Source of the DNA: Microbacterium sp. LWO13-1.2 | Lineage (GTDB): Bacteria > Actinomycetota > Actinomycetes > Actinomycetales > Microbacteriaceae | NCBI RefSeq assembly: GCF_038397725.1 | Contig: NZ_CP151634.1 | Coordinates: forward strand, 2,480,001-2,544,000 | DNA length: 64,000 nt | Direction of reading: 5' to 3' | In this document: piece after piece, positions 26,435-34,446 of the stretch | How positions within the stretch are numbered: the first letter of the stretch is position 1 | How the letters are laid out: every line of letters begins with the position of its first letter | Notes under the pieces: model-generated | Told to the model about the DNA's origin: nothing | Seen by the model: only the letters and a program-made list of their open reading frames with translations | Databases searched by the model: none | Translations under genes and position numbers: made by a program

Positions 26435-27286
26435 ATGAGGACCATCTGGAAGGGCGCACTGACGTTCGGGCTCGTGAACGTTCCGGTGAAGGTGTATTCC
26501 GCGACCGAGGATCACGACGTTCCGCTGCACCAGGTGCATGAGAAGGACGGCGGGCGCATCCGCTACCAGCGCACCTGCGAGGTGTGCGGTGAGACAGTGG
26601 CGTACGCCGACATCGATCGCGCCTACGTCGACGACGCGCAGACGATCGTGCTGACGAAGGAGGACCTGGCGTCGCTGCCGGCCGAGAAGAGCCGCGAGAT
26701 CGACGTGGTGGAGTTCGTGCCGACCGACCAGGTCGACCTGCTCACCCTCGACAAGGCCTACTACCTCGAACCGGATTCGAAGTCGCCGAAGGCCTACGTG
26801 CTGCTGCGTCGGACCCTGGAGGAGACCGACCGCACCGCGATCGTGCGGTTCACCCTGCGGCAGAAGACCCGGCTGGCGGCTCTCCGGGTGCGCGGCGATG
26901 TCCTCGTTCTGCAGACCCTGCTCTGGGCCGATGAGGTGCGCGAAGCGGCCTTCCCGTCGCTCGACGAGAAGGTCACGATCTCGAAGAAGGAACTCGAGCT
27001 GTCGGCATCCCTCGTCGAGAGCTACTCGGGCGACTTCGATCCGGGTGCGTTCGTGGACGAGTATCAGACCGAGCTGCGCACCCTCATCGACGCGAAGATC
27101 GAGGCCGGTGAGGGCTTCGATGTGTCGACGACGTTCGCGGAGGACGAAGAGCCGAAGGGCGGCGAGGTCATCGACCTGATGGAAGCGCTGCGTGCGAGTG
27201 TCGCCCGCTCCAAGGAGCAGAAGGACGCCTCGAAGTCCGAGAAAGCGCCGAAGTCCGCTCCTGCGAAGAAGAAGACCGCCAGCTGA
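26435..27286 (+). CDS. ku: Ku DNA end-binding protein for non-homologous end joining
   Basis: A 283-aa homodimeric Ku that rings DNA ends and recruits LigD. It begins MRTIWKGALTFGLVNVPVKVY, the family's N-terminal strand pattern. The pair CEVCGETV and the Y-rich core LDKAYYLEP are typical, and LLRRTLEETDRTAIVRF is the conserved bridge region. The C-terminus is Lys-rich (KSEKAPKSAPAKKKTAS), a basic tail seen in many bacterial Ku proteins that helps DNA binding. Start ATG at 26435; the frame is open upstream but runs antisense to ligD. Confidence 0.95.
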   Translation: MRTIWKGALTFGLVNVPVKVYSATEDHDVPLHQVHEKDGGRIRYQRTCEVCGETVAYADIDRAYVDDAQTIVLTKEDLASLPAEKSREIDVVEFVPTDQVDLLTLDKAYYLEPDSKSPKAYVLLRRTLEETDRTAIVRFTLRQKTRLAALRVRGDVLVLQTLLWADEVREAAFPSLDEKVTISKKELELSASLVESYSGDFDPGAFVDEYQTELRTLIDAKIEAGEGFDVSTTFAEDEEPKGGEVIDLMEALRASVARSKEQKDASKSEKAPKSAPAKKKTAS

Positions 27287-27301
27287 ACGGCGACCCGGAG
27301 G

Positions 27302-28060
27302 TCAGTGCTTGCCGTCGCCGTCCAGGTCGGGCGCGCGATCGAAGACCTCGGGGTCGAGGGCGAGTGCTTCGGCCTCGACGGCATCCGTCACGACGTCTTC
27401 GCCGGCGGCAGCAGCCTTCTTCGCCTTGTAGCGCTCGGCGAAGTAGTGCCACAGGGTGACGACGGCGGTTCCGCCGACCGCGATCAGCAGGATGACGTCG
27501 ATGTACTCGACGACGAGGTCGCTCACCCACGGGATGTAGCCGATCAGGAAGCCGACCATCGTGAGGCCGAAGCCCCAGAGCATCGCGCCGATGAAGTTGT
27601 AGAGGGTGTACTTGCGCCAGGGCATGTGGCCCACGCCTGCGGCCACGGGAGCGAAGGTGCGCACGATCGGCACGAATCGCGCGAGGATGATCGTCAGGCC
27701 GCCGAAACGCTCGAAGAACGCGTTCGTCCGCTCGACGTTCTTCTTGCTGAAGAGGCCGGATTCCTTGCGCTCGAAGACAGCGGGGCCACCCTTGTGCCCG
27801 ATGAGATAGCCGACTTCACCGCCGACGAAGGCCGCGAGAGCGATCAGCAGGGATACCGCCCAGATGTTCAGGCCGAAGATGTTGCTCGTGTGCGTGAGCA
27901 GACCCGCGATGACCAGCAGCGTGTCGCCCGGCAGCAGGAACCCGACCAGAAGGCCGGTCTCCGCGAAGACGATGAAGCACACCACGAGCAGGGCCCAGGG
28001 GCCGGCTCCCTCGATGATCGTCGCAGGGTCGAGCCAGGGGATGAGGGCGGCGTGATGCAT
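27302..28060 (-). CDS. DedA family membrane protein
   Basis: A 252-aa polytopic membrane protein of the DedA/SNARE-associated (VTT) family, members of which act as undecaprenyl-phosphate or phospholipid flippases. The VTT core has ETGLLVGFLLPGDTLLVIAGLL, GEVGYLIGHKGG, and the conserved RFVPIVRTFAPVAAGVGHM, all diagnostic. Five or so hydrophobic segments are followed by an acidic C-terminal tail. The ATG at 28060 is used; further upstream the frame is open but antisense to the response regulator. It is convergent with the Ku gene, 15 bp apart. Confidence 0.9.
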   Translation of the reverse strand: MHHAALIPWLDPATIIEGAGPWALLVVCFIVFAETGLLVGFLLPGDTLLVIAGLLTHTSNIFGLNIWAVSLLIALAAFVGGEVGYLIGHKGGPAVFERKESGLFSKKNVERTNAFFERFGGLTIILARFVPIVRTFAPVAAGVGHMPWRKYTLYNFIGAMLWGFGLTMVGFLIGYIPWVSDLVVEYIDVILLIAVGGTAVVTLWHYFAERYKAKKAAAAGEDVVTDAVEAEALALDPEVFDRAPDLDGDGKH

Positions 28061-28144
28061 GGGATCCCGTCGTAGGAGGCGGTCGGCGGTGCTGGGCCAG
28101 TATAGCTGTGGCTTCGGAGGGGATCCTGGGATGCGGCGGCCGCG

Positions 28145-28161
28145 CTTCAGCGGCGCTTCAG
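28145..28161 (+). promoter_or_regulatory. direct repeats CTTCAG, 11-bp spacing, upstream of the OmpR-type regulator
   Basis: GCGCTTCAGCG and GCGCTTCAGGT follow each other with 11-bp periodicity (CTTCAG at 28145 and 28156), about one helical turn, as expected for a tandem OmpR/PhoB-type dimer site. The same hexamer recurs with the same spacing before the PepSY gene at 30209-30235. Confidence 0.65.
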
Positions 28162-28183
28162 GTCTGCGGTCCAGACTGGGAGG

Positions 28184-28861
28184 ATGCGGATTCTCCTGGT
28201 GGACGACGAGGTGCGCCTTGCCGACGGCGTCCGCCGGGGCCTCGAGGCTGAGGGCATGACGGTCGATGTGGTGCGCACCGGCACCGAGGGTCTGCGGATG
28301 GCCGGAGAGCGCGACTACGACGCGATCATCCTCGACGTGATGATGCCGGGCATGAGCGGCTACCGCGTGTGTCGCGCGCTGCGTGAAGAGGGTGACTGGA
28401 CACCGGTGCTCTTCCTCACCGCGAAGGACGGCGAATGGGACGAGGTCGAGGGTCTCGACACCGGCGGTGACGATTGGCTGACCAAGCCGTTCTCGTACCC
28501 GGTGCTCGTCGCTCGGATCCGAGCTCTCGTGCGACGCGGGGTCCGCGAGCGGCCGGCCGTGCTCGAGGCCGGCGATCTCCGGCTCGATCCCGCGGCCCGC
28601 AAGGTCTTCCGGGGCGAACACGAGGTGTCGTTGACCGCCCGAGAGCTCGCCGTGCTCGACTACTTGATGCGCAGGCGCGGTGAGGTCGTCACGAAGCGCG
28701 AGGTGATCGCGAACGTATGGGGCGAGGACTTCGACGCCGACCCGAACATCGTCGAGGTCTACGTGGGGCATCTGCGCGCGAAGCTGGATCGCCCGTTCGG
28801 ACGCCGAGCGATCGAGACGGTCCGCGGCGCCGGCTACCGATTGTCGGCCGATGGTGGCTGA
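28184..28861 (+). CDS. OmpR/PhoB-family response regulator
   Basis: A 225-aa regulator. The receiver (1-120) has acidic residues in LLVDDEVRLAD, the phosphoacceptor Asp in IILDVMMPGMSG (about residue 52), FLTAKDG with the conserved Thr, and LTKPFSYPVLVARIRAL with the Lys. The C-terminal winged helix (about 130-222) includes LTARELAVLDYLMRRRGEVVT and the terminal RGAGYRLS. It overlaps the kinase gene by 11 bp. It probably controls its own promoter and the PepSY gene downstream, since both have CTTCAG direct repeats. Confidence 0.95.
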   Translation: MRILLVDDEVRLADGVRRGLEAEGMTVDVVRTGTEGLRMAGERDYDAIILDVMMPGMSGYRVCRALREEGDWTPVLFLTAKDGEWDEVEGLDTGGDDWLTKPFSYPVLVARIRALVRRGVRERPAVLEAGDLRLDPAARKVFRGEHEVSLTARELAVLDYLMRRRGEVVTKREVIANVWGEDFDADPNIVEVYVGHLRAKLDRPFGRRAIETVRGAGYRLSADGG

Positions 28862-30182
28862 GACGGGCGCGGTGCCGCCGCACCGGCGCCGCGGACGTTC
28901 TATTCGCACACGCGTCACCGTGGTCGCCGTGCTGGTCGTCGCGCTCGCTCTCGGCGGCGGCTCCGTCGCCGGAGTCCTGCTGCTCAGTCGTTCGCTGACC
29001 GACGGCGTCGTGGTGTCTCTGGAGAGCGACCTCGACACGATCGGCGATCGCGTCGAGGAGCGCCGGTTCGATATCCGGAGCGTCGGCGATGAGGTGTTGG
29101 TTCGCCTGCGCGGTCACGACGGAATTGGCACCAACGATGAGGATGCTCAACTTCTGCCGGAGCTCGCCGAAGACCATATCGAGCGGGTGACGATCGATGG
29201 CGACTCCTATCTCGCCGCCTCGGAAGACAGCGATGCGGGCCTTCTCACCGTCGCTCGCCCGGTCGAGCACGTCGACGAAGCGGTCTCTGCAGCGACCGGC
29301 CTTCTTGCTTTCGCTGTGCCGCTCGCGATCGCCCTGATCGGGCTGGTCGTGTGGGTCGTCTCCGGTCGGGCGCTCGCTCCCGTCGAGCGCTTGCGCCGTC
29401 AGGTCGATCAGATCGACCCGGCTGACCTCGATCGTCGCCTGGACGGCGGAGGGGCTGACGACGAGGTGGGTCGACTCGCCGGCACCATGAATCGGATGCT
29501 GGATCGCATCGAAGCCGCCCAGCGAACGCAACGGCAGTTCGTCAGCGACGCGTCGCACGAGCTGCGCTCGCCGCTGGCGACGATCCGGCAGCACGCGGAG
29601 GTCGCCACCGTGCACCCCGGGTCCATCTCGACCGACGCGCTCGCAGACGTCGTGCTCCACGAAGGCGCGCGGATGCAGGAACTCGTCGAGGGCCTGCTTC
29701 TGCTCGCCCGACTCGACGAGCATCGGGGCCTCGGCACGGCTGTGCCCGTCGACGTGGACGATCTCGCTCTCGCCGAGGTGCACCGGCTTCGAGGCCTCGG
29801 AGTGCGCGTCGATGCCGGCGGTGTCTCGCCCGGCCGTGCGCGAGGCAATGAGGTGCTCCTGGCCAGGGCTCTGCGCAACCTCGCCGACAACGCGGCGCGG
29901 CACGCGCGCACCGCCGTGACCCTGCGAGTGCAGGCGGAGGGCCCCTGGGTGGTGGTCGAGGTCGAAGACGACGGAGGCGGGATCGCGCACGATCAGCGCG
30001 AGCGCGTGTTCGAGCGGTTCGCCCGGCTCGATGAAGGACGCGCTCGCGACGAGGGGGGCAGCGGCCTCGGCCTGGCGATCGTTCGAGAGATCGCAGTCGC
30101 GCACGGCGGATCCGTGTCGGTGACGGACGCGGCCTCCGGTGGAGCGCGATTCGTGTTGATGCTGCCGTCCACCGCGGAATGA
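28851..30182 (+). CDS. sensor histidine kinase
   Basis: A 443-aa kinase with an N-terminal membrane segment (VTVVAVLVVALALGGGSVAG), an extracytoplasmic sensor of about 110 residues, a second membrane segment (FAVPLAIALIGLVVWVVSG), a HAMP linker (APVERLRRQVDQID), a HisKA domain with DASHELRSPLATIRQH (phospho-His), and a HATPase domain with RALRNLADNAARHA, VEVEDDGGGIA and GSGLGLAIV. It forms the classic pair with the regulator. The 3' end is closed by the hairpin at 30191. Confidence 0.95.
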   Translation: MVAETGAVPPHRRRGRSIRTRVTVVAVLVVALALGGGSVAGVLLLSRSLTDGVVVSLESDLDTIGDRVEERRFDIRSVGDEVLVRLRGHDGIGTNDEDAQLLPELAEDHIERVTIDGDSYLAASEDSDAGLLTVARPVEHVDEAVSAATGLLAFAVPLAIALIGLVVWVVSGRALAPVERLRRQVDQIDPADLDRRLDGGGADDEVGRLAGTMNRMLDRIEAAQRTQRQFVSDASHELRSPLATIRQHAEVATVHPGSISTDALADVVLHEGARMQELVEGLLLLARLDEHRGLGTAVPVDVDDLALAEVHRLRGLGVRVDAGGVSPGRARGNEVLLARALRNLADNAARHARTAVTLRVQAEGPWVVVEVEDDGGGIAHDQRERVFERFARLDEGRARDEGGSGLGLAIVREIAVAHGGSVSVTDAASGGARFVLMLPSTAE

Positions 30183-30188
30183 CCCCTT

Positions 30189-30235
30189 CTGAAGAGTCCT
30201 GAAGAGAGCTTCAGGACTCTTCAGTGGCGCTTCAG
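30189..30235 (+). promoter_or_regulatory. array of CTTCAG half-sites: inverted at 30189 and 30199, direct at 30209, 30219, 30230
   Basis: Five copies of the hexamer in 47 bp, every 10-11 bp, just upstream of the PepSY gene. The three direct copies match the pair before the response-regulator gene, so they are likely binding sites for it. The first four copies also build the hairpin at 30191-30222. Confidence 0.65.
30191..30222 (+). terminator. hairpin after the sensor-kinase gene
   Basis: Perfect 14-bp stem (GAAGAGTCCTGAAG and its complement CTTCAGGACTCTTC) with loop AGAG, starting nine bases after the stop codon. It overlaps the regulator half-sites, so the same DNA may stop the two-component transcript and switch on the next gene. 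Confidence 0.7.
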
Positions 30236-30258
30236 TACCCGCCAGACAGGCTGGGTAT

Positions 30259-31062
30259 ATGAACGACAACGAGCGCACCAACGAAAACGGATCCATCGAC
30301 CCGACGGCAGCAGCACCGACACTTCCTGTGGAGGCAACGAACGGGGCTCCAGCCTCCGGAACCACACCGGCAGGACCCGCCGCTGACGCGGCGCCGAAAC
30401 GGGGTCTTCGCAAGCCCGTGCTTCTCGGTATCGGGGCAGGCTTGGCGCTGTTGCTGGTGGGCGGGGTCAGTCTGGCCGTCGGCATGGAGCTCAGCGATGA
30501 CGACCGAGACGATGCGTCGTCGGCCCAGCACGGCCCGAACGGTGCTCCACACGGCGACGATGGCGACGACCGTCGCGGTGATCGCCCCGATGGCGACGAT
30601 CGTGACGATGCGCAGGGGGCCCAGGGAGGGGCTTTCGCGCCCGCGGACTCGGCATCGCTGATCACCGCAGCCACGGCGGCACTCGACGCGACCGGTGGCA
30701 TCGGCGTCAGCTCGATCGATGTCGAGCTCGGCGGTTACGAGATCGAGGTGCAGTTGGACGGCGGCGCCGATGCAGACGTCTTCGTGTCGACGGACGGAGT
30801 GGTCTCTGACCCGTACGACCGTGATGCCGACCCGACCGCCGATGCGGTGCTCGATCTCGACCACCTCGATGACATCACGGCTGCCGCATCTGCCGCTGCT
30901 GCTTCTGCCGCTGGCGGGAGCGACGGAACGATCGACTCGGTCACTGCATCCGATGACCCCGGTGTCGCCTTCGAGGTGACGGTTCGGTACGACGGTGGGC
31001 GAGAGTTCGAAGCAGCGCTCGCCGCCGACCTCAGCGTCGTCGCGACCGACCTCGACGACTGA
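30259..31062 (+). CDS. membrane-anchored PepSY-like protein, probable target of the two-component system
   Basis: A 267-aa protein. A disordered Pro/Ala/Thr-rich cytoplasmic stretch (1-50) leads to one membrane segment, VLLGIGAGLALLLVGGVSLAVG (partly shown), then an Asp/Gly/Arg-rich extracellular linker. The final 140 residues look like a degenerate PepSY repeat pair: ALDATGGIGVSSIDVELGGYEIEV and VDS-like strands with VAFEVTVRYDGGREFEAAL. PepSY domains often inhibit peptidases or sense the cell surface. The gene has the same CTTCAG repeats upstream as the two-component operon, so it could act as a feedback sensor. The domain call is moderate because the Asp-rich sequence is diverged. Confidence 0.72.
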   Translation: MNDNERTNENGSIDPTAAAPTLPVEATNGAPASGTTPAGPAADAAPKRGLRKPVLLGIGAGLALLLVGGVSLAVGMELSDDDRDDASSAQHGPNGAPHGDDGDDRRGDRPDGDDRDDAQGAQGGAFAPADSASLITAATAALDATGGIGVSSIDVELGGYEIEVQLDGGADADVFVSTDGVVSDPYDRDADPTADAVLDLDHLDDITAAASAAAASAAGGSDGTIDSVTASDDPGVAFEVTVRYDGGREFEAALAADLSVVATDLDD

Positions 31063-31096
31063 CGGATGCCGCCGGCCGGAGGTGGGTGAGATTCGG

Positions 31097-31178
31097 TGCG
31101 GAAGGTGGGACTTGAACCCACACGCCCGAAGGCACAGGAACCTAAATCCTGCGTGTCTACCGATTTCACCACTCCCGC
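31097..31178 (-). tRNA. tRNA-Leu, anticodon UAG
   Basis: An 82-nt class II tRNA. The acceptor stem GCGGGAG pairs with CTTCCGC, and the anticodon arm CAGGA-TTTAGGT-TCCTG shows anticodon TAG, for CUA codons. A short variable arm (TGCCTTCGGGCG) and the T-loop GTTCAAGTC are present. No CCA is encoded. It lies on the minus strand, just before the tadA fragment. Confidence 0.95.
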
Positions 31179-31197
31179 GCGGTGGATCCAGTCTACT

Positions 31198-31234
31198 GAT
31201 GCCGGCTGATCGGGACTCCCGCTCAGCCGGCATC
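31198..31234. terminator. hairpin between tRNA-Leu and tadA
   Basis: Perfect 12-bp stem GATGCCGGCTGA / TCAGCCGGCATC with a 13-base loop. No U-run. It may end read-through towards or from the tRNA promoter region. Confidence 0.5.
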
Positions 31235-31337
31235 TGTGTGGCTGGCCGGCCGGTCTTACGCCGAGGCGGTGGAACCCGGGAATCCGACCTGTGGATAACT
31301 TCTGAGGCGCTCTGCGGATTCTTGCGAGGATGCTCGG

Positions 31338-31739
31338 GTGAGTCATCCGTCCCTCCTGGTCGCCGAGCGTGTGCGGCAGCGCCTGCGCGCCGAAGGCCTC
31401 GATCCTTCGATCGAACCGGATGCCGCACGACGCGTGGTGCAGTCCGAGGTGCGCCGGCACAACGACCTCGCCCTGTCGCGCGGTGGCGCGATGATCGACG
31501 ACGAGACCGAGTGCGTGCGGGACGTGATCGCCGCCGTGAGTGGCTTCGGGGCGCTGCAGCCGCTTCTCGACGATCCGGAGATCGAGGAGATCTGGCTGAA
31601 CGGCCCTGACCGGATCTACGTTGCGCGCGGTGGCGTGTCCGAGCGCATCGGGCTGCGGTTGTCGGATGCGGTCGTGCGCGATCTGGTCGAACGGATGCTG
31701 CAGTCCACCGGTCGGCGGGTCGACATCTCAAAACCGTAA
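31338..31739 (+). pseudogene. tadA: tadA/cpaF-type pilus ATPase gene, 5' fragment, cut by the integrative element
   Basis: 133 codons with GTG start at 31338 encode the N-terminal domain of a Tad/Flp-pilus secretion ATPase: GALQPLLDDPEIEEIWLNGPDR is the typical start of the family. The reading frame ends at the codons for VDIS, after which the DNA belongs to the element and the frame stops at TAA (31737-31739). The continuation VDIS-QPFVDASLPDG is found 8.4 kb away at 40127. The P-loop and Walker boxes are lost, so any product is inactive. Confidence 0.92.
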
Positions 31740-31750
31740 AATAGACATAT
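31726..31750. promoter_or_regulatory. attL: element half-site with the -10 of the integrase promoter
   Basis: The element arm is TCTCAAAACC (31726-31735) plus GACATAT (31744-31750), running into the integrase ATG at 31749. TAAAAT at 31737-31742 is a good -10, placing transcription start near the ATG (leaderless). In the integrated state the -35 position (31714-31719) is chromosomal GGCGGG, a poor match. Confidence 0.8.
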
Positions 31751-33209
31751 GGAACAACGAGCCGCCGTCCCCGCCGCGATCTACGCGCGCATCTCGCATG
31801 ACAAGACCGGCGGCGGACTGGGCGTCGACCGTCAAGAGGCGGACTGCCGAGCCCTCGCGGAGCGGATGGGATGGGACGTCGTTGCCGTCTTCGTGGACAA
31901 CGACATCAGCGCGTATTCGGGCGCTCCTCGACCGCAGTATCGCGCCCTTCTCGACGCCGTGCGTCGCGGCGAGGTGCGTGGGATCGTCGCCTGGCACACC
32001 GACCGTCTACACCGTCGCGCGTCCGAGCTCGAAGAGTTCGTGAACCTCGCGGAGGCGCATCACCTTCAGATCCAGACCGTCACGGCGGGCACCGTCGATC
32101 TCTCCACGGCCTCCGGCCGGATGGTCGCACGCATGCTCGGCGCAGCCGCTCAGCATGAGGTCGAGCACGCAAAGGAGCGCATGAAGCGTGCGAAGGACCA
32201 GATGGCCGCCGACGGCAAGTATCGAGGCGGTCAACGGCCCTTCGGCTTCGAGAAGGACGGCATGACCGTTCGCGAGAGCGAAGCGAAGGTGATCCGTGAG
32301 GCCACGAAGGCGATACTCGCCGGCCGCACGTTGGCCGGCGTCGCGCGTGAAATCAACGCCTCGGGCAGCCGCACCGCACCAGGGCGCGAGTGGACGTACG
32401 GACGCCTGAAGGAGATGTTGGTGCGCCCCCGCAATGCGGGCCTCCTCGCGCATGGGCTGCCGGGACGGAACGCCAACAAGGAGCGCCGCGGGCGCTCGTA
32501 CGATCTGGAGATCGTGGGGGAAGCGGCTTGGCCCGCGATCGTTTCCGAGGATGAGTGGCGGGCGCTGATAACGATGCTCACGGACCCGTCACGCATCCGA
32601 CAGCATGGCAACGAGACGCGGTGGCTCGGCAGCGGCATCTACCGTTGTGGACTGTGCGGATCCACCATGCGACCGGCGCCGTACGGCGGGACGAACTCGA
32701 ACAAGGGTCGAACCCGGAAGTTTCTCTACCGTTGCACGGGTCAGGCGCACCTGACGATCTCGACCGACCCCACCGACGCGTACGTGCGGGAAGCGGTGGC
32801 AGAGATGGTCCGCGATCCCCGCATCATGGCGGCGATGCGCCCCGGGGAGGACTCGGTGATCGCCGCTGATCGCGAGGAGAGGGCGAAGCTGTCTCGACGC
32901 CTCGATGCGTTCGAGCGTGACTACGCGGCTGGCGACATCACTGCGAAGCAGTTGCGAGCGGCGACCGAACGAGTGTCCTCGGAGATCGAGGTGGTCGACG
33001 CACGCATGGCGAAAGCGCTGCGCTCGTCGGCGTCGAGCACGATACTCCGTGCTGACGATCCCGGGGAAGCATTCCTCGAGGCATCAATCGACGTTCAGCG
33101 CGCTGTACTGGCGACGGTTCTGCGTGTGACCGTCCAGCCTGCATCGAGGAAGGGAGCCGCTTGGTCCCGCGATCGAGTCAGCTTCGCCAATCCTGATGTC
33201 GATAGCTAG
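31749..33209 (+). CDS. large serine recombinase (element integrase)
   Basis: A 486-aa serine integrase that joins attP to attB by double-strand cleavage. The resolvase catalytic domain (1-145) starts AIYARISHDKTGGGLG with nucleophile Ser16, and ISAYSGAPRPQYRAL follows. The recombinase domain contains GGQRPFGFEKDG. A zinc ribbon (CGLCGSTMRP ... C) is at about residues 300-335, then a coiled-coil tail (about 375-430) that governs integration direction. Full length, intact. It sits against attL, its ATG being part of the att arm; the promoter is complete only in the excised circle. Excision would need a directionality factor, possibly the HTH protein at 34826. Confidence 0.95.
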   Translation: MEQRAAVPAAIYARISHDKTGGGLGVDRQEADCRALAERMGWDVVAVFVDNDISAYSGAPRPQYRALLDAVRRGEVRGIVAWHTDRLHRRASELEEFVNLAEAHHLQIQTVTAGTVDLSTASGRMVARMLGAAAQHEVEHAKERMKRAKDQMAADGKYRGGQRPFGFEKDGMTVRESEAKVIREATKAILAGRTLAGVAREINASGSRTAPGREWTYGRLKEMLVRPRNAGLLAHGLPGRNANKERRGRSYDLEIVGEAAWPAIVSEDEWRALITMLTDPSRIRQHGNETRWLGSGIYRCGLCGSTMRPAPYGGTNSNKGRTRKFLYRCTGQAHLTISTDPTDAYVREAVAEMVRDPRIMAAMRPGEDSVIAADREERAKLSRRLDAFERDYAAGDITAKQLRAATERVSSEIEVVDARMAKALRSSASSTILRADDPGEAFLEASIDVQRAVLATVLRVTVQPASRKGAAWSRDRVSFANPDVDS

Positions 33210-34273
33210 CCCTCGCGGGGCAGCCTGCCCTCTGCATCCAGGCGGAATGCGTTAGCCGTTGCGAGGGTCTTACCCACCGTGGTCGGCTGGACGACAGTGA
33301 ATATCTGGGCCCACCACTCTCCCACGGCCCGGAGTGCGGGACGAGAGTTGAGTTCTGTCATGAACGCTTCTCGTACTTGCGGCTCGGTGTTTCCGATTCC
33401 GAAGAGGTTCTTGGCATGGCCTTCGATCTCAACGATGGCATCCTCCTGGAAGCCTTGCTCTTTCATCAGTTCTCGAAGCTTTTCCATGGTCGGGGTGGCA
33501 ATTCGCTTGTACCCCGGACGGAGCTCGTGATCTACGACGAAGTGGCTCCACGGATAGCCCTCGGGGAAGCTACCTCCGACGAACTCCGGTACTTCCTCCG
33601 TCGGCAAGCCAGCGGCGGTGTAACCGTCCATTCTGCTCGACATGAGTTCGTCGTAATCACGCATCGTTCCGATGCTCCCAACGCGAACCGCATCCAACAC
33701 GTCTAGGTGCTCAGCCCACTCATTCCCCAGGGGCAGAGGTCCGTCGATCAGCTGAGAGAAAATACGTTCGAGGGCGTTCAGGCCGTCACCCAGGAACGAA
33801 CTCGCCGGTACCCAGGTTCCCACCGCGTGAAGCACCGTAAGCCCGCGCAGCGCTTCATCGTCTACGAGATCGACGATCTCGATTGCTCGATCGATTCCCG
33901 CCATCGACATGCGATCTCGCGGGTTGCCCGCTCGGTCTGAAAGGAGCGCGGCGAGCATGTCGTAGTCCGATTCCCGCTCGGTCGCCGCGGCACTGTTTTG
34001 CGCCTTCTTGACGGTGCGCTGGAAGGCGGGATCCGCGAACGCATTGAGTTGCCCCTTCTCGTCGAGTGTACGAATCACGCGCGTGTCGAGTTCGTCGATC
34101 CGGGCCTGCACCGTCGCAAGGGCTTCTTGCGTGTACTCGGCAATGACTTGTTGTGAGGTAGCGATAGCGATCTCTTTGGCGCGGGCCTCGTCGATACCGA
34201 CGATGTAGTCGCCCGCCACCTGAATCTGGAGCGAGCCCTCACCGCCCCGTTGCGTCTGCCGCTCACCGCTCAC
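33206..34273 (-). CDS. 355-aa accessory protein of unknown function, possible LPO_1073/Vpar_1526-like family, candidate defence gene
   Basis: GTG start at 34271-34273 overlaps the stop of the 58-aa membrane protein (GTGA). The N-terminal part reads LQIQVAGDYIVGIDEARAKEIA, a pattern of short beta-strand then helix that I associate, from memory only, with the LPO_1073/Vpar_1526 family of mobile-element proteins. A helical stretch with likely coiled coil follows (about 30-80), then an alpha-helical body without transmembrane segments. No catalytic motif is recognisable. It is transcribed against the rest of the element, convergent with the integrase, a position where satellites and prophages carry cargo genes such as phage defence or toxin genes. 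Function is not established. Confidence 0.6.
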   Translation of the reverse strand: MSGERQTQRGGEGSLQIQVAGDYIVGIDEARAKEIAIATSQQVIAEYTQEALATVQARIDELDTRVIRTLDEKGQLNAFADPAFQRTVKKAQNSAAATERESDYDMLAALLSDRAGNPRDRMSMAGIDRAIEIVDLVDDEALRGLTVLHAVGTWVPASSFLGDGLNALERIFSQLIDGPLPLGNEWAEHLDVLDAVRVGSIGTMRDYDELMSSRMDGYTAAGLPTEEVPEFVGGSFPEGYPWSHFVVDHELRPGYKRIATPTMEKLRELMKEQGFQEDAIVEIEGHAKNLFGIGNTEPQVREAFMTELNSRPALRAVGEWWAQIFTVVQPTTVGKTLATANAFRLDAEGRLPREG

Positions 34274-34446
34274 GACTTGACGCCCTTGACATCACGCCCT
34301 GCCTGGATCTGCGTCGCGCCATTCCGCGCGGTCTGCCTCTGGTGGTTCTTTCGAGACATCACCCGCCAGGTCACACCGGTTCCTCCTGCCGCTCCGATCG
34401 CCAGACCGATCAGCATCGTTCCCAGGCCGTCAAATAACCACTCCAT
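34270..34446 (-). CDS. 58-aa small membrane protein coupled to the 355-aa protein
   Basis: ATG at 34444-34446, with AAGGGGA as Shine-Dalgarno nine bases upstream. One membrane helix (GLGTMLIGLAIGAAGGTGVTW, residues 8-28, partly shown) is followed by a basic cytosolic tail ending NGATQIQAGRDVKGVKS. The tail motif TQIQAGRD resembles SLQIQVAGD at the start of the downstream protein, suggesting that both share a beta element or bind each other. The four-base stop/start overlap implies a stoichiometric pair: membrane anchor plus soluble partner. Confidence 0.75.
   Translation of the reverse strand: MEWLFDGLGTMLIGLAIGAAGGTGVTWRVMSRKNHQRQTARNGATQIQAGRDVKGVKS

Noticed and set aside
31097..31178. tRNA-Leu as the attachment site of the 8.4-kb element
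   Set aside because: The tRNA is intact with no 3'-end duplicate, and the split tadA codons and palindromic attP place the site at 31725, in a protein gene, as is common for serine integrases.
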